A DNA stretch of 64,000 nt from AC-32 sp963736055 (lineage in GTDB: Bacteria; Actinomycetota; Thermoleophilia; Gaiellales; Gaiellaceae). Location: assembly GCA_963736055.1 (NCBI GenBank), contig CAVTNM010000009.1:620001-684000 (forward strand), in the 5' to 3' direction. A program made the position numbers and the translations under genes. Shown piece by piece: positions 1-8,620 of this stretch; positions within the stretch are counted from its first letter, which is position 1, and every line of letters begins with the position of its first letter. The notes under the pieces were generated by a model that had not been told where the DNA came from, did not search any database, and saw nothing but the letters and a program-made list of their open reading frames with translations.

Positions 1-636
1 CGGCGAGACGTTCCGGATCGAACATCGCCTCGACCTACAACGTCTTCGCCGCGGCGGTCGCGCATCGAGGTCCGTCGTGGTCGTCTGGGCGTCGAGCGAG
101 ACCGTGCTCGGGCTCCCGTTCGATCGGCCGCCGGACTTCGCGCCGATCGACGAATTGATCGAGTCGCGCCCGGAGTCGTCGTACTCGCTGTCGAAGGTGG
201 TCGGCGAGACGATGGCGGCCGCAGTTCGCGCGCCGCGAGCGGGATCGGCGTTCGTCGGCCTCCGGATCTCGAACATCATGGAGCCCGCCGACTACGCGGC
301 CTTCGCGTTGCTGGCAGGACGATCCGCGCGGATCCGCAGCTGGAACCTGTGGGGCTACGTCGATGCGCGCGATGTCGGCCCAGGCGGCTCGGCTCGGGCT
401 CGACGCCGATGTCGAGGGCTCGGCGATCGCGATCATCGCGGCCGCTGACACGGTGATGACCCGTCCCGAGCGCGGACCTCATGGCCGAGGTCTTCCCGAC
501 GGTGCCGCTGCGGCGGCCCGTCGTCGGGCCGCGAGCACCCTGCTCGCCATCGACCAGGCCCGGCGATTGCTCGGGTACGAACCGGCCATACCGCTGGGAG
601 GATCACATCGAGGGCGTGACGCCGCTCGACCGGTGA
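1..636 (+). CDS. NAD-dependent epimerase/dehydratase, 3' part, frame-broken
   Basis: C-terminal part of an extended short-chain dehydrogenase/reductase (sugar-nucleotide or steroid epimerase type). The 5' end lies outside the window. Reading across frames gives NIASTYNVFAAAVAHRG, then VVWASSETVLGLPF, then SYSLSKVVGE, which carries the catalytic YxxxK motif, then LRISNIMEP and WGYVDARD, typical of the family's substrate domain. The end reads LLAIDQARRLLGYEP and stops at TGA 634-636. Frame changes are needed near 75, 375, 480 and 590. The substrate cannot be read from this fragment. The next gene to the right is on the opposite strand. Confidence 0.75.
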
Positions 637-1110
637 CCCGGCCGCTCCCGTCGGCGTGCCGCCGCGGCATCGTCGGCAAGCTGGCGCACCGATCTCGCCG
701 GCCGGAAGCGCCGTCTCGACGAGGCCGACCGATTGGCGGCCCACAGCGACCGGGCCTCGATCTGGCCTGTCACGTCCGTCTTCGGCGAGGCGGATGCGAA
801 GCGCCGGATGCACCTCACCGCCGTCCCGCGTGGCGAGCGCCTCGCATTTGCCCGGTCTCCGACCGGGCGGCGGACGACCGGCGAGCTCCCATGTCTCGAT
901 CGTGCTGTTGCGGAGCGTCCGGTGGGGGGCGTTCGGCCAACCGCCGTCGAAGACCCTCGAGTGGACGGTCGACGTCTCGTCGGCCGCCGCGAGCAGGTCG
1001 CGGTAGCCGCGGTGGGCCGGCGCCTCGAGGGACATGACGAGTCGGGTCCCGAGCCAGCCCGCGGAGCCGTCGAGCGTCAGGAAGCCGTCAGCCCGCGTCC
1101 ATCCCCGATC
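603..1110 (-). pseudogene. Nitronate monooxygenase remnant (C-terminal part only)
   Basis: Leftward reading gives GWLGTRLVMSLEAPAHRGYR, then TVHSRVFDGGWPNAPHRTLR, then TDVTGQIEARSLWA and QSVGLVETALPAGEI. These are diagnostic for the C-terminal third of 2-nitropropane dioxygenase/nitronate monooxygenase, an FMN enzyme that oxidises alkyl nitronates. Two frame changes are needed, near 830 and 700. The N-terminal FMN-barrel part is absent because the next gene upstream on the same strand ends at 1127. So this is a truncated remnant, or a mis-join of the assembly. Its 3' end is uncertain and may overlap the end of the epimerase. Confidence 0.6.
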
Positions 1111-1126
1111 CCACCGGAGATGCGCC

Positions 1127-1714
1127 TCAACCCGCCACGGGACGACTCCCGGTCGCGCGCCGGGACGTCAACTCGACGATCGCCGCGCCCATGGCCCCAC
1201 CGAGCGTCCCGAGCGTCAGATCCCCCAGGGTATCCGTGTAGGCAGTAGCGAGCTCCGATGAGAAGCGGATGAACGTGACGTATTCGGCGAGCTCCCAGCC
1301 GATCGCCGTCAACGCCGCGAACCCGACGGCCAGGCCGAAGCAGTTGAGCCGTCCCAGGCCGGTCGAGCGGAGCACGAGCGCCGCGGCCGCGGTCACGAGC
1401 ATCCAGTTGACGAAGTGGTTCGCGTCGTCCCACCAGTCGATCGAGTCGTACAGGCCCAGGGCGTTGCCGACGACGTCGATCAGGAAGGGCGTGGTCAACA
1501 GCAGGTCGACATCGGCGGGGTACGGGCGCTGGCGGTAGCGGAGCCACCAGACGACGGGCACGAGGAACGCCGCGATCGGGAAGGTCAGCGCGCGCCCCAG
1601 CATCGCCTTGCCGCTGTACTGCGGAAGATCGGGGTTGGATACGGCGTGCACGAGCAGCGCCATGAGCGCGACCTTGACCGCGACATCCAGGAAGAGGATC
1701 GTCCGCCGGCCCAT
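1127..1714 (-). CDS. DUF2238-like integral membrane protein
   Basis: Uninterrupted frame of about 195 residues from the ATG at 1714 (MGRRTILFLDVAVKVALMAL). An in-frame reading upstream to 1804 is possible but would overlap the divergent phosphoribosyltransferase. It has five or six hydrophobic segments with acidic and aromatic motifs between them: LGLYDSIDWWDDANHFVNWM, then GWELAEYVTF and a glycine-rich TLGDLTLGTLGGAMGA. The conserved DxxxHF-type and GWELxEY-type segments resemble the DUF2238 (YjdF-like) membrane family, whose function is unknown. It is transcribed toward the nitronate monooxygenase remnant. Confidence 0.6.
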   Translation of the reverse strand: MGRRTILFLDVAVKVALMALLVHAVSNPDLPQYSGKAMLGRALTFPIAAFLVPVVWWLRYRQRPYPADVDLLLTTPFLIDVVGNALGLYDSIDWWDDANHFVNWMLVTAAAALVLRSTGLGRLNCFGLAVGFAALTAIGWELAEYVTFIRFSSELATAYTDTLGDLTLGTLGGAMGAAIVELTSRRATGSRPVAG

Positions 1715-1785
1715 GCTGCCGATGCTACGCCGGGCCAGCTGGCGCCGACGTCGCCGCGGCGGCGCTGGATGGGTATCCTGCAACA

Positions 1786-2259
1786 ATGTCCGCGACGACC
1801 ACACCCGGGCGCGACGTCGTGACCTGGGACGAGATGGACCGCCTCGTCGGTGGCCTCGCCGAGCGTCTCGCCGGTGAAGACTTCGATCTTCTCCTCGCGA
1901 TCACGCGGGGCGGGCTCGTGCCGGCCGGGATGCTCGCCTACCGACTGCGCATCCGGAACATCCTCGTCGCGGCGGTGGAGTTCTACGACGACGACGGGAA
2001 GCCAGGCCCGCACCCGACCTTCCTCCAGTTCCCGGCCGACCCGCTGCTCCGCGGCCAGCGCATCCTCGTGGTCGACGAGGTCTGGGACAGCGGCACGACG
2101 ATCCACGCGGTGACCGAGCGCATCCGCCAGGCCGGCGGCATCCCGACCACGGCCGTCCTCCACTACAAGCCCGAACGCTCGGTGGTCCCGGGCGCACCCG
2201 ACGTCCACGCCGTCACGACCGGCGCGTGGGTCGTCTACCCGTTCAAGGCCGGCGGCTAG
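1786..2259 (+). CDS. Phosphoribosyltransferase (purine-salvage type)
   Basis: Intact 157-residue type I phosphoribosyltransferase. The PRPP-binding loop is clear (ILVVDEVWDSGTT, near residue 95), preceded by the flexible-loop region and AITRGGLVPAGMLAYRL, the usual N-terminal hood and PPi loop. The length and the AVEFYDDDG segment resemble xanthine/hypoxanthine phosphoribosyltransferases, which convert a purine base and PRPP to the nucleotide in the cytoplasm. Substrate specificity is inferred, not visible. The start at 1786 follows a short divergent gap of 71 bases from the DUF2238-like gene. Confidence 0.85.
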   Translation: MSATTTPGRDVVTWDEMDRLVGGLAERLAGEDFDLLLAITRGGLVPAGMLAYRLRIRNILVAAVEFYDDDGKPGPHPTFLQFPADPLLRGQRILVVDEVWDSGTTIHAVTERIRQAGGIPTTAVLHYKPERSVVPGAPDVHAVTTGAWVVYPFKAGG

Positions 2260-2282
2260 GCGCGCCGAGGGAGGCAGATCCA

Positions 2283-3364
2283 TGACCCGAGTCCAGCTGC
2301 TCGTCGGCACCAAGAAGGGCGCATTCATCCTCGAGAGCGACGCCGCGCGGCGCGACTGGTCCGTGCGCGGGCCGCTGTGCGAGGGCTGGCCGGTCCACGA
2401 CCTCATCGCCGAACCGGGCAGCGGCGCGATCCTGGCCGGGGCCGGCAATGCCTGGTACGGCCCGGCGATCTGGCGCTCCGAGGACGGTGGGTCGACCTGG
2501 ACGCCATTCGTCGGCCGGCCTGACGTACGGCGACGAGGCCGAGGCGATCAAGACGGTCTGGAGCCTGTCCGCGACCCCGGACGGCGGGCTGCTGGCGGGC
2601 GTCGAGCCGGCCGGGCTCTTCCGCAGCGACGACGGCGGATCGAGCCTGGCGTCACGTCGAAGGCCTGACCAACCACCCGACCCGTCCGACCTGGGGTCCC
2701 GGCGCCGGCGGCCTCATCCTGCACACGATCGTCCCCCACCCGACCGAGCCCGATCGGACGTGGGTCGGGATCTCCGCGGTCGGCGTCTTCGAGACGCGCG
2801 ATGGCGGGACATCGTGGGAGCCACGCAACGTCGGCGTCCGGGCGGAGTTCAACCCGGAGGACCGGTTCCCGGTGACCGGCCAGTGCGTCCACAAGTTCGA
2901 GATGGCCGCCGGTCAGCCGGACACGCTGTACCAGCGGAACCACTGCGGCGTCTATCGCTCGGACGACGGGGCGGCCACCTGGCAGGAGGTCACCGGCGAC
3001 CTGCCGACCGATTTCGGGTTCGCGATGACGGCCCACCCGCGCGACCCGGACACGTTCTGGGTGATCCCCCTCAGCATCCCGGAGGAGGGCCGGCTCATGC
3101 CCGACGCGCACGCGGCCGTGTGGCGGACGCATGACCGCGGGGCGAGCTGGATCCGCTCCGATGACGGGCTCCCGACACGCGACGCCTTCCTGTCGGTCCT
3201 GCGCGAGGCGATGGCCCACGACACGCTGGATCCCGGTCGGGGTCACCTTCGGGACCAGCACCGGCCAGCTGTGGCACAGCTCCGACGAGGGCAGGTCGTG
3301 GCGGATGATCACCGACACGCTGCCCGAGATCTGGGCCGTCGAGGCGGTCGTCCTCGAGGACTGA
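2283..3364 (+). CDS. BNR/sialidase-like repeat (beta-propeller) protein, frame-broken
   Basis: Begins MTRVQLLVGTKKGAFILESD at 2283 and ends AVEAVVLED at 3364. It contains repeated Asp-box-type turns of a BNR/YCF48 propeller: WRSEDGGSTWT, SDDGGSS, YRSDDGAATWQEV, HDRGASW and SSDEGRSW. These proteins are often labelled exo-alpha-sialidase, but no catalytic arginine triad can be assigned here and no signal peptide is evident, so a binding or scaffolding role is as likely as hydrolysis. Frame changes lie near 2515, 2650 and 3230. A MoaD/ThiS-like gene starts 5 bases downstream, suggesting co-transcription. Confidence 0.7.
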
Positions 3365-3369
3365 GCCGC

Positions 3370-3636
3370 GTGGCGACGGTCCTGCTGCCCCGATCACTGC
3401 TGGCGCTGTTCCCGGGCGTCGAGAAGCGGAACCAGGTGCCCGGCGCGACGGTCGGAGCGCTCATCGATGCGCTCGACGGGTCCGTGCCGGGGATGCGCGA
3501 TCGACTGGTCGAGGCCGGGCCTCGGTTGCGGCGGCACATCAACGTGTTCGTCGACGGCGAGCCGGCCGACCTCGACACCGCGGTCCGCGACGATTCGGTC
3601 GTCCACGTCATCCCGGCGGTGAGCGGCGGCACCTGA
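3370..3636 (+). CDS. MoaD/ThiS family sulfur-carrier-like protein
   Basis: Intact 88-residue protein from a GTG at 3370. It has a ubiquitin-like beta-grasp pattern: hydrophobic N-terminal strand VATVLLPRSLL, a TVGALIDAL helix, RRHINVFVDGEPA, and an end VHVIPAVSGGT. The Gly-Gly near the C terminus is the thiocarboxylation/adenylation site of MoaD and ThiS, but an extra threonine follows it, as in many uncharacterised relatives. It could donate sulfur for molybdopterin or another cofactor. The adjacent BNR-repeat gene rather than moaE suggests a different partner; a separate MoaD-MoaE fusion occurs at 7184-7918. Confidence 0.75.
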   Translation: MATVLLPRSLLALFPGVEKRNQVPGATVGALIDALDGSVPGMRDRLVEAGPRLRRHINVFVDGEPADLDTAVRDDSVVHVIPAVSGGT

Positions 3637-3650
3637 ACGGCCCGGCCCGG

Positions 3651-3875
3651 TTCATGCGCCGGGTGCCTGAACGGGCCGCCGAGGGCCGGCCGATGGCCGG
3701 TTCATGCGCCGGGCGCCTGAACGGGCCGCCGAGGGCCCGGCCGATGGCCGGTTCATGCGCCGGGTGCCTGAACGGGCCGCCGAGGGCCGGCCGATGGCTG
3801 GTTCATGCGCCGGGTGCCTGAACGGGCCGCCGAGGGCCCGGCCGATGGCCGGTTCATGCGCCGGGTGCCTGAACG
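3651..3875. repeat. Tandem repeat, five copies, unit 50-51 bp
   Basis: The block TTCATGCGCCGGG(T/C)GCCTG starts at 3651, 3701, 3752, 3802 and 3853. Each copy continues into AACGGGCCGCCGAGGGCC and CCGGCCGATGGCCGG, except the last, which diverges after CTGAACG. Units alternate 50 and 51 bp by one C. Each unit holds an inverted repeat (CCGGCC-GAT-GGCCGG) and an imperfect hairpin flanked by GTTCA and TGAAC. It fills most of the 329-base gap between the MoaD-like gene (end 3636) and the DUF1444-like gene (start 3966). The rest of the gap shows nothing firm beyond a short reading ending PVVSGG at 3919 that echoes the MoaD-like C terminus. Confidence 0.9.
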
Positions 3876-3965
3876 TCCTCTGCCCTCAGGCGCAGCTCCC
3901 GGTGGTGAGCGGCGGATAAGCCGCGCGATACGTGCGGGTGCAGCGTCGATCGCCATGATCGGTCG

Positions 3966-4655
3966 ATGTCGAAGCGCTCAACGAACCGGGGCCGGAAGGC
4001 CCGCCACGCGAGCCACGCCCCCCGGTGTGGCGGACGCGGATCCACGCTGGATCCTCGCCTGGCTCGCCACCCTGCGACGGCTCGACGCCGGCGGCTTCAT
4101 CTGGGAGGAACTCGCGGATGACGTGCTGCCCGTCTTCGAGCGGGCGCGGCCGTTCGCCTACCCGGTCGACCCGCCGGCGCTGACGATCCTGCCGCCGGGC
4201 GTGACCGTCGGGTTCGGGGTGGACGCGGGGCCGGCGTTCATGCGGATCGCGTCGACCCACCTCGCGGCTGGCCGGTCGACCTCGCGGGGCTGGCCGAACG
4301 GGCGCTCGGCAACCTCGCGCTGCGGACCCGACGGGCGCATCGCCGCGACGTCCAGCGCGGGTTCGTCGGCGACATCCCGGTCGACTTCTTCCAGTCGGGC
4401 GACGGCTGGGCGTCGACGACCGTCCTGCGTGCCCGACGCGCTCGACCGCCTGTTCGGCCGCGACCGGCCCTCTTCGTCGCGCCGACCCGCGACATCCTGA
4501 TCGCGATGCCGGCCGATGTCGACCTCGCCTTCGCGACCTGGGTCACCGAGGAGGTCGAGGCGGACGATCCGAACGCCCTCCGCCTCGAGGGGTTCGAATG
4601 GCGCGACGGGACGGTCCGCTGCCGCCCGCTGGCCCGGGCCGGCATCGCGGTCTGA
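3966..4655 (+). CDS. DUF1444 (YtpQ)-like protein, frame-broken
   Basis: Reconstructed protein of about 230 residues. It reads MSKRSTNRGRKARHASHAP, a frame change in the C run near 4020, then DPRWILAWLATLRRLDAGGF, IWEELADDVLPVFERARPF, and a C-terminal half RGFVGDIPVDFFQSGDGW, DILIAMPADVDLAFATWV and RLEGFEWRDGTVRC. The 'FFxxxDGxxxxxVL...DxLIAxP' pattern matches the DUF1444 family, whose function is unknown. Further frame changes occur near 4263 and 4440-4470. It is convergent with the aminomutase-like gene; stop codons are 3 bases apart. Confidence 0.5.
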
Positions 4656-4658
4656 GCG

Positions 4659-6255
4659 TCAGGCGCGCGGCCCGAGCAGGACACCGAACGGGTCGAAGGC
4701 TCGGTCCGCTCCGTCACTGCGTCGCGGGTCGCCGGCGACCGCGGGCCCCGCCTGGCGGGTCGCCGGCGACCGTCCGCCAGCCATGGTCGCCGAGTCGCTC
4801 GAGGGTCGAGAGCGCGGCGAGGACCATGCCGCGCGCGTGGTCGAGCGCGATCCCGGTCAGGCGGCCCGGCTCGGTCGCACCGGCGACGTCGGCCGAGACC
4901 AGCGATGCCGCGCGCGCGGCACGGGCGGCGGCCACCGCGTCGTCGGGTCGGAAGTCCGCGGCGCGGAGCACGAGCGCCACGTCCCCCGCGTGGACCGCCG
5001 CGGCCGCCTGGACGTACGGCCACAGGGTCGAGCGGTCGGTGCCGGTCGGCGGTTCGACGAAGCCGAGCGGGTGCCCCGGGAAGAGGGCGCGGCGAACGGC
5101 GACCTCGGCGATCGCCCGAGCCCCGGCGGCGGGCTCATCGGTCAGCCATGGTGGCAGGGCGCCGGCGATGATCTGGTCCGCGGCCAGGCCGTCGCCGCGC
5201 GCCAGCGCGAGCCCGAGCAGACTGCAGCCCGAGGGCTCGCCCGGCCCGGGTCGCCGGATCGGACGGCACGCCGGCCGACAGGTCGGGGGCGACGACGAGC
5301 GGCCCCGCACCGACCAGGATCGACGTCCCGGCCCGCCTGGCCAGGCGATGCGCGAACGCGTGATCGGCCAGCGCGCGGTCCGGCTCCACGCTATCGGCGA
5401 CGATCTCGGCCATCGCGTCCGAGGCGATGAGGTCGATCCGCTCGAAGGCCGCCACGACGGCCCCCTCGGGCGCGCCCAGGGCGGGCACGACCGTGGCCAG
5501 GCGCACGTACGCCCGGCTCGTGGCGGCGGCTCGATCGGCACTCCCGCGGATCCGCGTCAGCGCACGCTGGCTACCGGTCGGGGCGAGCTCGCCGGGGTCG
5601 TGTTCGGGCGACCGCTCGCGAGCGTCGCCAGGCCGCCACTCCGGGACCTCGACACCGGCGTCGATCATGCGATCCGCGAGTTCTCGCCCGATCGGCACCT
5701 CGATCCGGAGCAGGTCGATGCCGGCCCCGATGAGGTTCGTCACCTCGTCGAGTGCGCCGACGACATCGCGCTCCCGCAGGGTGACGCCGAGCCACGGCCG
5801 CTGGCCTCCCCGAGCATCGCGATCGTCTCGCGGCGGACCGTCCGCTGGGCGTCGATGCGCTCGATCGCGACGGCCGCCAGGCGCGACGCTTCGGCCTCGG
5901 CCACCGCCCGGCGATCGCGTTCGCGCAGCAACTCGCTTTCGAGCGCGAGGTCGACCGCGCCCGAGGCGATGTCCAGCGCCAGCCGCTGGGGCTCGACGTC
6001 GTACTCCAGCAGCGACATCGCGAACGGCAGCGCGATGCCCGTGCTCAGCCCGCGTGGATCGCCGGTCAGCCATCGGTCGACCGTGGCGCCGGCGAGCGGT
6101 CGTCCATTGGCATCGAGCCCACCGACACCGAACAGGCGCAGGATGGCGCGCTCCTGGCCGATCGTCGTCGACGCGCGGGCCTTCGCGCCCCAGGCGCCCG
6201 CCAGCGCGTCGGCCTGCGCGACGAGCCGATCGAGCGGCCCCCAGTCGGCGCTCAT
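4659..6255 (-). CDS. Lysine 5,6-aminomutase alpha-subunit-like TIM-barrel protein
   Basis: Reconstructed protein of about 530 residues, close to the length of KamD, the D-lysine 5,6-aminomutase alpha subunit. The start is ATG at 6255. Segments recalling KamD in order: STTIGQERAILRLFGVGGLD (N-terminal), SRAYVRLATVVPALGAPEGA, VVAAFERIDLIASDAMAEI, EVAVRRALFPGHPLGFVEPP, and the terminal AFDPFGVLLGPRA. The known enzyme moves an amino group using B12 and PLP, with cofactor binding shared with the KamE beta subunit. No KamE or B12-binding protein is visible in this window. Frame changes lie near 5800, 5220 and 4715. The upstream neighbour on the same strand is an M55 D-aminopeptidase. Activity is inferred only. 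Confidence 0.6.
4724..4772. repeat. Duplicated perfect palindrome GGTCGCCGGCGACC
   Basis: The 18-base string GCGGGTCGCCGGCGACCG occurs at 4724-4741 and again at 4755-4772, 31 bases apart. The core GGTCGCCGGCGACC (4727-4740 and 4758-4771) is a perfect 14-base palindrome. The pair lies at the extreme 3' end of the aminomutase-like gene, next to a frame change, and could form strong hairpins between two convergent genes. Confidence 0.8.
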
Positions 6256-6354
6256 GCGATGACCCTCACCTGACGGCCCCCTGGACGCGCGCACCGGGAG
6301 ACCTCGCGGAAGTATGGCGTCCGCCGGCGAGGTCCGCGTTCCGGTGTCCGTCGG

Positions 6355-7187
6355 TCACCGGTCGACCGCACTCGCGAGGCGGTTCCCGGCCAGGAACCCC
6401 CGATAGGCCAGCAGCGGGTCGTCCGAGGCGAAGCGGACGCCACGATCGCCGAACCGCACGGCGCCCGGGACGACCGCCGCGTGGTCGGCCTCGACGCCAC
6501 GACCGTACTCGACCTCGATGACGACCGGCGGGCCGACCCGGAGCGGTTCGAGCTCACCGGCGGCCGCCCGCCGGACCGCCCGCTCGGCGCCGGTCCGGAG
6601 CAGGTCCGCCGCCCGGGTCGGGTGGAGCGATGCCGCCGCGTTGCCGCCGTGCGCCGTCTTGACGACGACCCGCTCGGCCCACGGCAGCCAGGCCGCGACC
6701 TCCTCGGCCAGCGCGTCGTCGCCGGCGACCAGCCCGACGGGGATCCCCCAGGCCCCGAGCGCGAGCGCGTTGAGCCCGTACTCACCGGTCGGCCGGCCAT
6801 CGAGCCGGGTCTCGACCGGCGCCAGCGAATAGGTGTGGGCGATCGTCCCGCGCCCGATGCCCGGCCCGGGCGTGGTAGCCGACGAACAGCGCCACGCCGA
6901 AGCCCGCGTCGGGACCGGCACCCTGGACCATCGACCACGGCTTCGAGCCCTGGAGGACCCGGGCGTCGGGATGGATCCGCGCCGGGGAGCAGGTTGTACA
7001 TCGAGCCGTGGCTGTCGTTGACGAGGACGTCGTCGGCCCCGCCGGCCAGCGCCCCCTCGATCGCCGCGTTGGTCTCGCCGATCATCAGCTCGACGGCGGC
7101 CTCGTAGCGGCCATGACCGGCTGCCGTCGGGCCCGGGTGGTTGACCCCGGCGATCCCTTCCATGTCGACGCTCAGATAGACCTTCAC
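6355..7187 (-). CDS. M55 family D-aminopeptidase (DppA-like)
   Basis: Starts MKVYLSVDMEGIAGVNHPGP at 7187; SxDMEG is the signature metal-binding segment of the M55 family. It is followed by VNDSHGSMYNLLPG, GVALFVGYHARAG, AHTYSLAPVETRLDG, VVVKTAHGGNAAASLHP and a C-terminal LAYRGFLAGNRL. The family contains zinc-dependent D-aminopeptidases that release D-amino acids from peptides such as those from peptidoglycan turnover. Frame changes fall near 6985 and 6865. It is followed after 99 bases by the lysine aminomutase-like gene on the same strand, which may point to D-amino-acid use. Its start overlaps the end of the MoaD-MoaE gene (TGA 7184-7186). Confidence 0.85.
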
Positions 7188-7918
7188 GTGGCCTCCTCGG
7201 GACCGGTCCTCGCCTGGTGGCCGATCCAGACATGGCCGTCGGCGAACCGCTCGGCCTTCCAGATCGGGGCGCGTGCCTTGGTCTCGTCGATCGCGTAGCG
7301 AGCCGCCTCGAACGCGGCGTCACGATGCGGGGCGACGGCCACGACCGCGATCGACGCCTCGCCGAGCGGCACCTCGCCGGTCCGGTGGACGATCGCCAGC
7401 CGATCGACCCCGAAGCGCGCCTCGATCTCGTCGGCGATGGTCGCGAACGTGTGCAGGACCATCGACTCGAGGGCCTCGTATTCGAGCGATTCGACCGCTC
7501 GGCCGGCATGGCGAGCCGCCTCCGCTTCCTGGCCCGGGGCCGGCGTCCCCGGCGTCGCGCGCGTGCGCCCGACGAAGCCGACGACCGCACCGTCCTCGGG
7601 GACGGCCAGCGCATCGGCCAGCTCCTCGACGATCCCGACGCTGAACGGGTCCGCCCGGAGCTCGAGGATCCGCCGGCCGTCGCCGCCCGACACCGGCGGG
7701 ATCATCGCCACCTCGTCGCCATCGGCCAGGGTCGTCGTCGGCTCGGCGTAGTCGCCGTTGCGGGCGAACCGGAGCGACCCGCGACCGGGCGCCAGGACCG
7801 GGAAGCGGGCCGCGAGCGCGGTCCAGGCCGCCTCGACGTCCGCGCCGTCCGCGAGGACGAGCGGGACCTCGCGCGTGCCGGCCAGCTCGCGCTGGACGGC
7901 GAACAGGCGGACGCGCAC
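7184..7918 (-). CDS. MoaD-MoaE fusion (molybdopterin synthase)
   Basis: Intact 244-residue protein from GTG at 7918. Residues 1 to about 80 are MoaD-like (RVRLFAVQRELAGTREVPLV ending DGDEVAMIPPVSGG), with the Gly-Gly that normally becomes the thiocarboxylate. Directly fused is MoaE: DPFSVGIVEELADALAVPED, GAVVGFVGRTRATP, RTGEVPLGEASIAVVAVAPH, RYAIDETKARAPIWKAERF. The WKxE lysine is the usual MoaE active-site lysine. Molybdopterin synthase adds two sulfurs to precursor Z in molybdenum cofactor synthesis. In a fusion the MoaD Gly-Gly is not a free C terminus unless the protein is cleaved, an unresolved point for this architecture. Confidence 0.85.
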   Translation of the reverse strand: MRVRLFAVQRELAGTREVPLVLADGADVEAAWTALAARFPVLAPGRGSLRFARNGDYAEPTTTLADGDEVAMIPPVSGGDGRRILELRADPFSVGIVEELADALAVPEDGAVVGFVGRTRATPGTPAPGQEAEAARHAGRAVESLEYEALESMVLHTFATIADEIEARFGVDRLAIVHRTGEVPLGEASIAVVAVAPHRDAAFEAARYAIDETKARAPIWKAERFADGHVWIGHQARTGPEEAT

Positions 7919-7943
7919 GGTGATGGCATCGGCCGCGACCCCG

Positions 7944-8595
7944 TCAGCCGCGCCACGACGCGATGAGGAGGCCGTCGCCGACCGGCAGGATCGTGGCCGC
8001 GAACCGCGGGTCGCCGAGGACCGCGGCGTCGAAGGCGCGGAGGGCGAGCGTGTTCTGGTCGTCCGCGGCGACCGGCCGGGCGCCCGACACGCGCCCGCTC
8101 CACAGGACGTTGTCGGCGACGACGAGCGCACCGGGCGCCAGGCGGCCGACGAGCGCCTCGAGGTAGGCCGGGTACTCCGGCTTGAGCGCATCGATGAAGA
8201 CGAGGTCGAACGGGCCGGCCAGGGCCGGCTCGCTGTCGAACGCCGCCAGGGCCGGCGCGTTGACCACCACGATCCGCGCATCGGCGATGCCCGGCCTGGC
8301 GCCACCAGCCGCGGGCGAGATCGGTCCGTTCGCGATCGGGGTCGATCGTCACGATCGTGCCGTCGGCCGGCTGGCCGAGCGCCAGCCAGAGGGTCGAGTA
8401 GCCGTAGGCGGTGCCGACCTCGACGATCCGCTGCCGGCCGGCCGCCAGCACCTGCAGGACGCGGCCCGCGTCGCGGTCGACGATCGGGATGCCCAGCGGC
8501 GCGGCCGCCGCCTCGATGGCGGCCAGCGCATCGGGCAGCGGCGGCGCCAGCGACTCGATCCAGTCGAGATCGACGCGCCTCGGGGATCCAGCCAC
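7944..8595 (-). CDS. SAM-dependent O-methyltransferase (family 3, COMT-like)
   Basis: Reconstructed protein of about 217 residues. The start MAGSPRRVDLDWIESLAPPL is at 8595. It has the class I SAM-binding motif IVEVGTAYGYSTLWLALGQP, then IVTIDPDRERTDLA, a frame change near 8295, then FDLVFIDALKPEYPAYLEAL and VVADNVLWSGRV. This is the pattern of bacterial catechol/caffeoyl-CoA O-methyltransferases, where the DALK and DN residues bind a divalent metal and the hydroxyl acceptor. The substrate is unknown. It lies 26 bases upstream of the MoaD-MoaE fusion. Confidence 0.8.
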
Positions 8596-8620
8596 GATCG
8601 TTCTTGCCCACGTCAGTCCC

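Noticed and set aside
3651..3875. Possible CRISPR array
   Set aside because: Repeats are contiguous with no unique spacers, the units are GC-rich minisatellite-like, and no cas genes are present.
3665..3919. Small repetitive ORF through the tandem repeat (readings with repeated GSCAGCLN or MRRVPERAAEG)
   Set aside because: Several frames stay open only because the unit lacks stops; the single-C length changes between copies shift the frame, and no ribosome site or homolog is recognisable.
3890..3919. Second MoaD-like gene ending PVVSGG
   Set aside because: Only about ten codons match the MoaD-like C terminus; upstream sequence is the tandem repeat, so there is no gene body.
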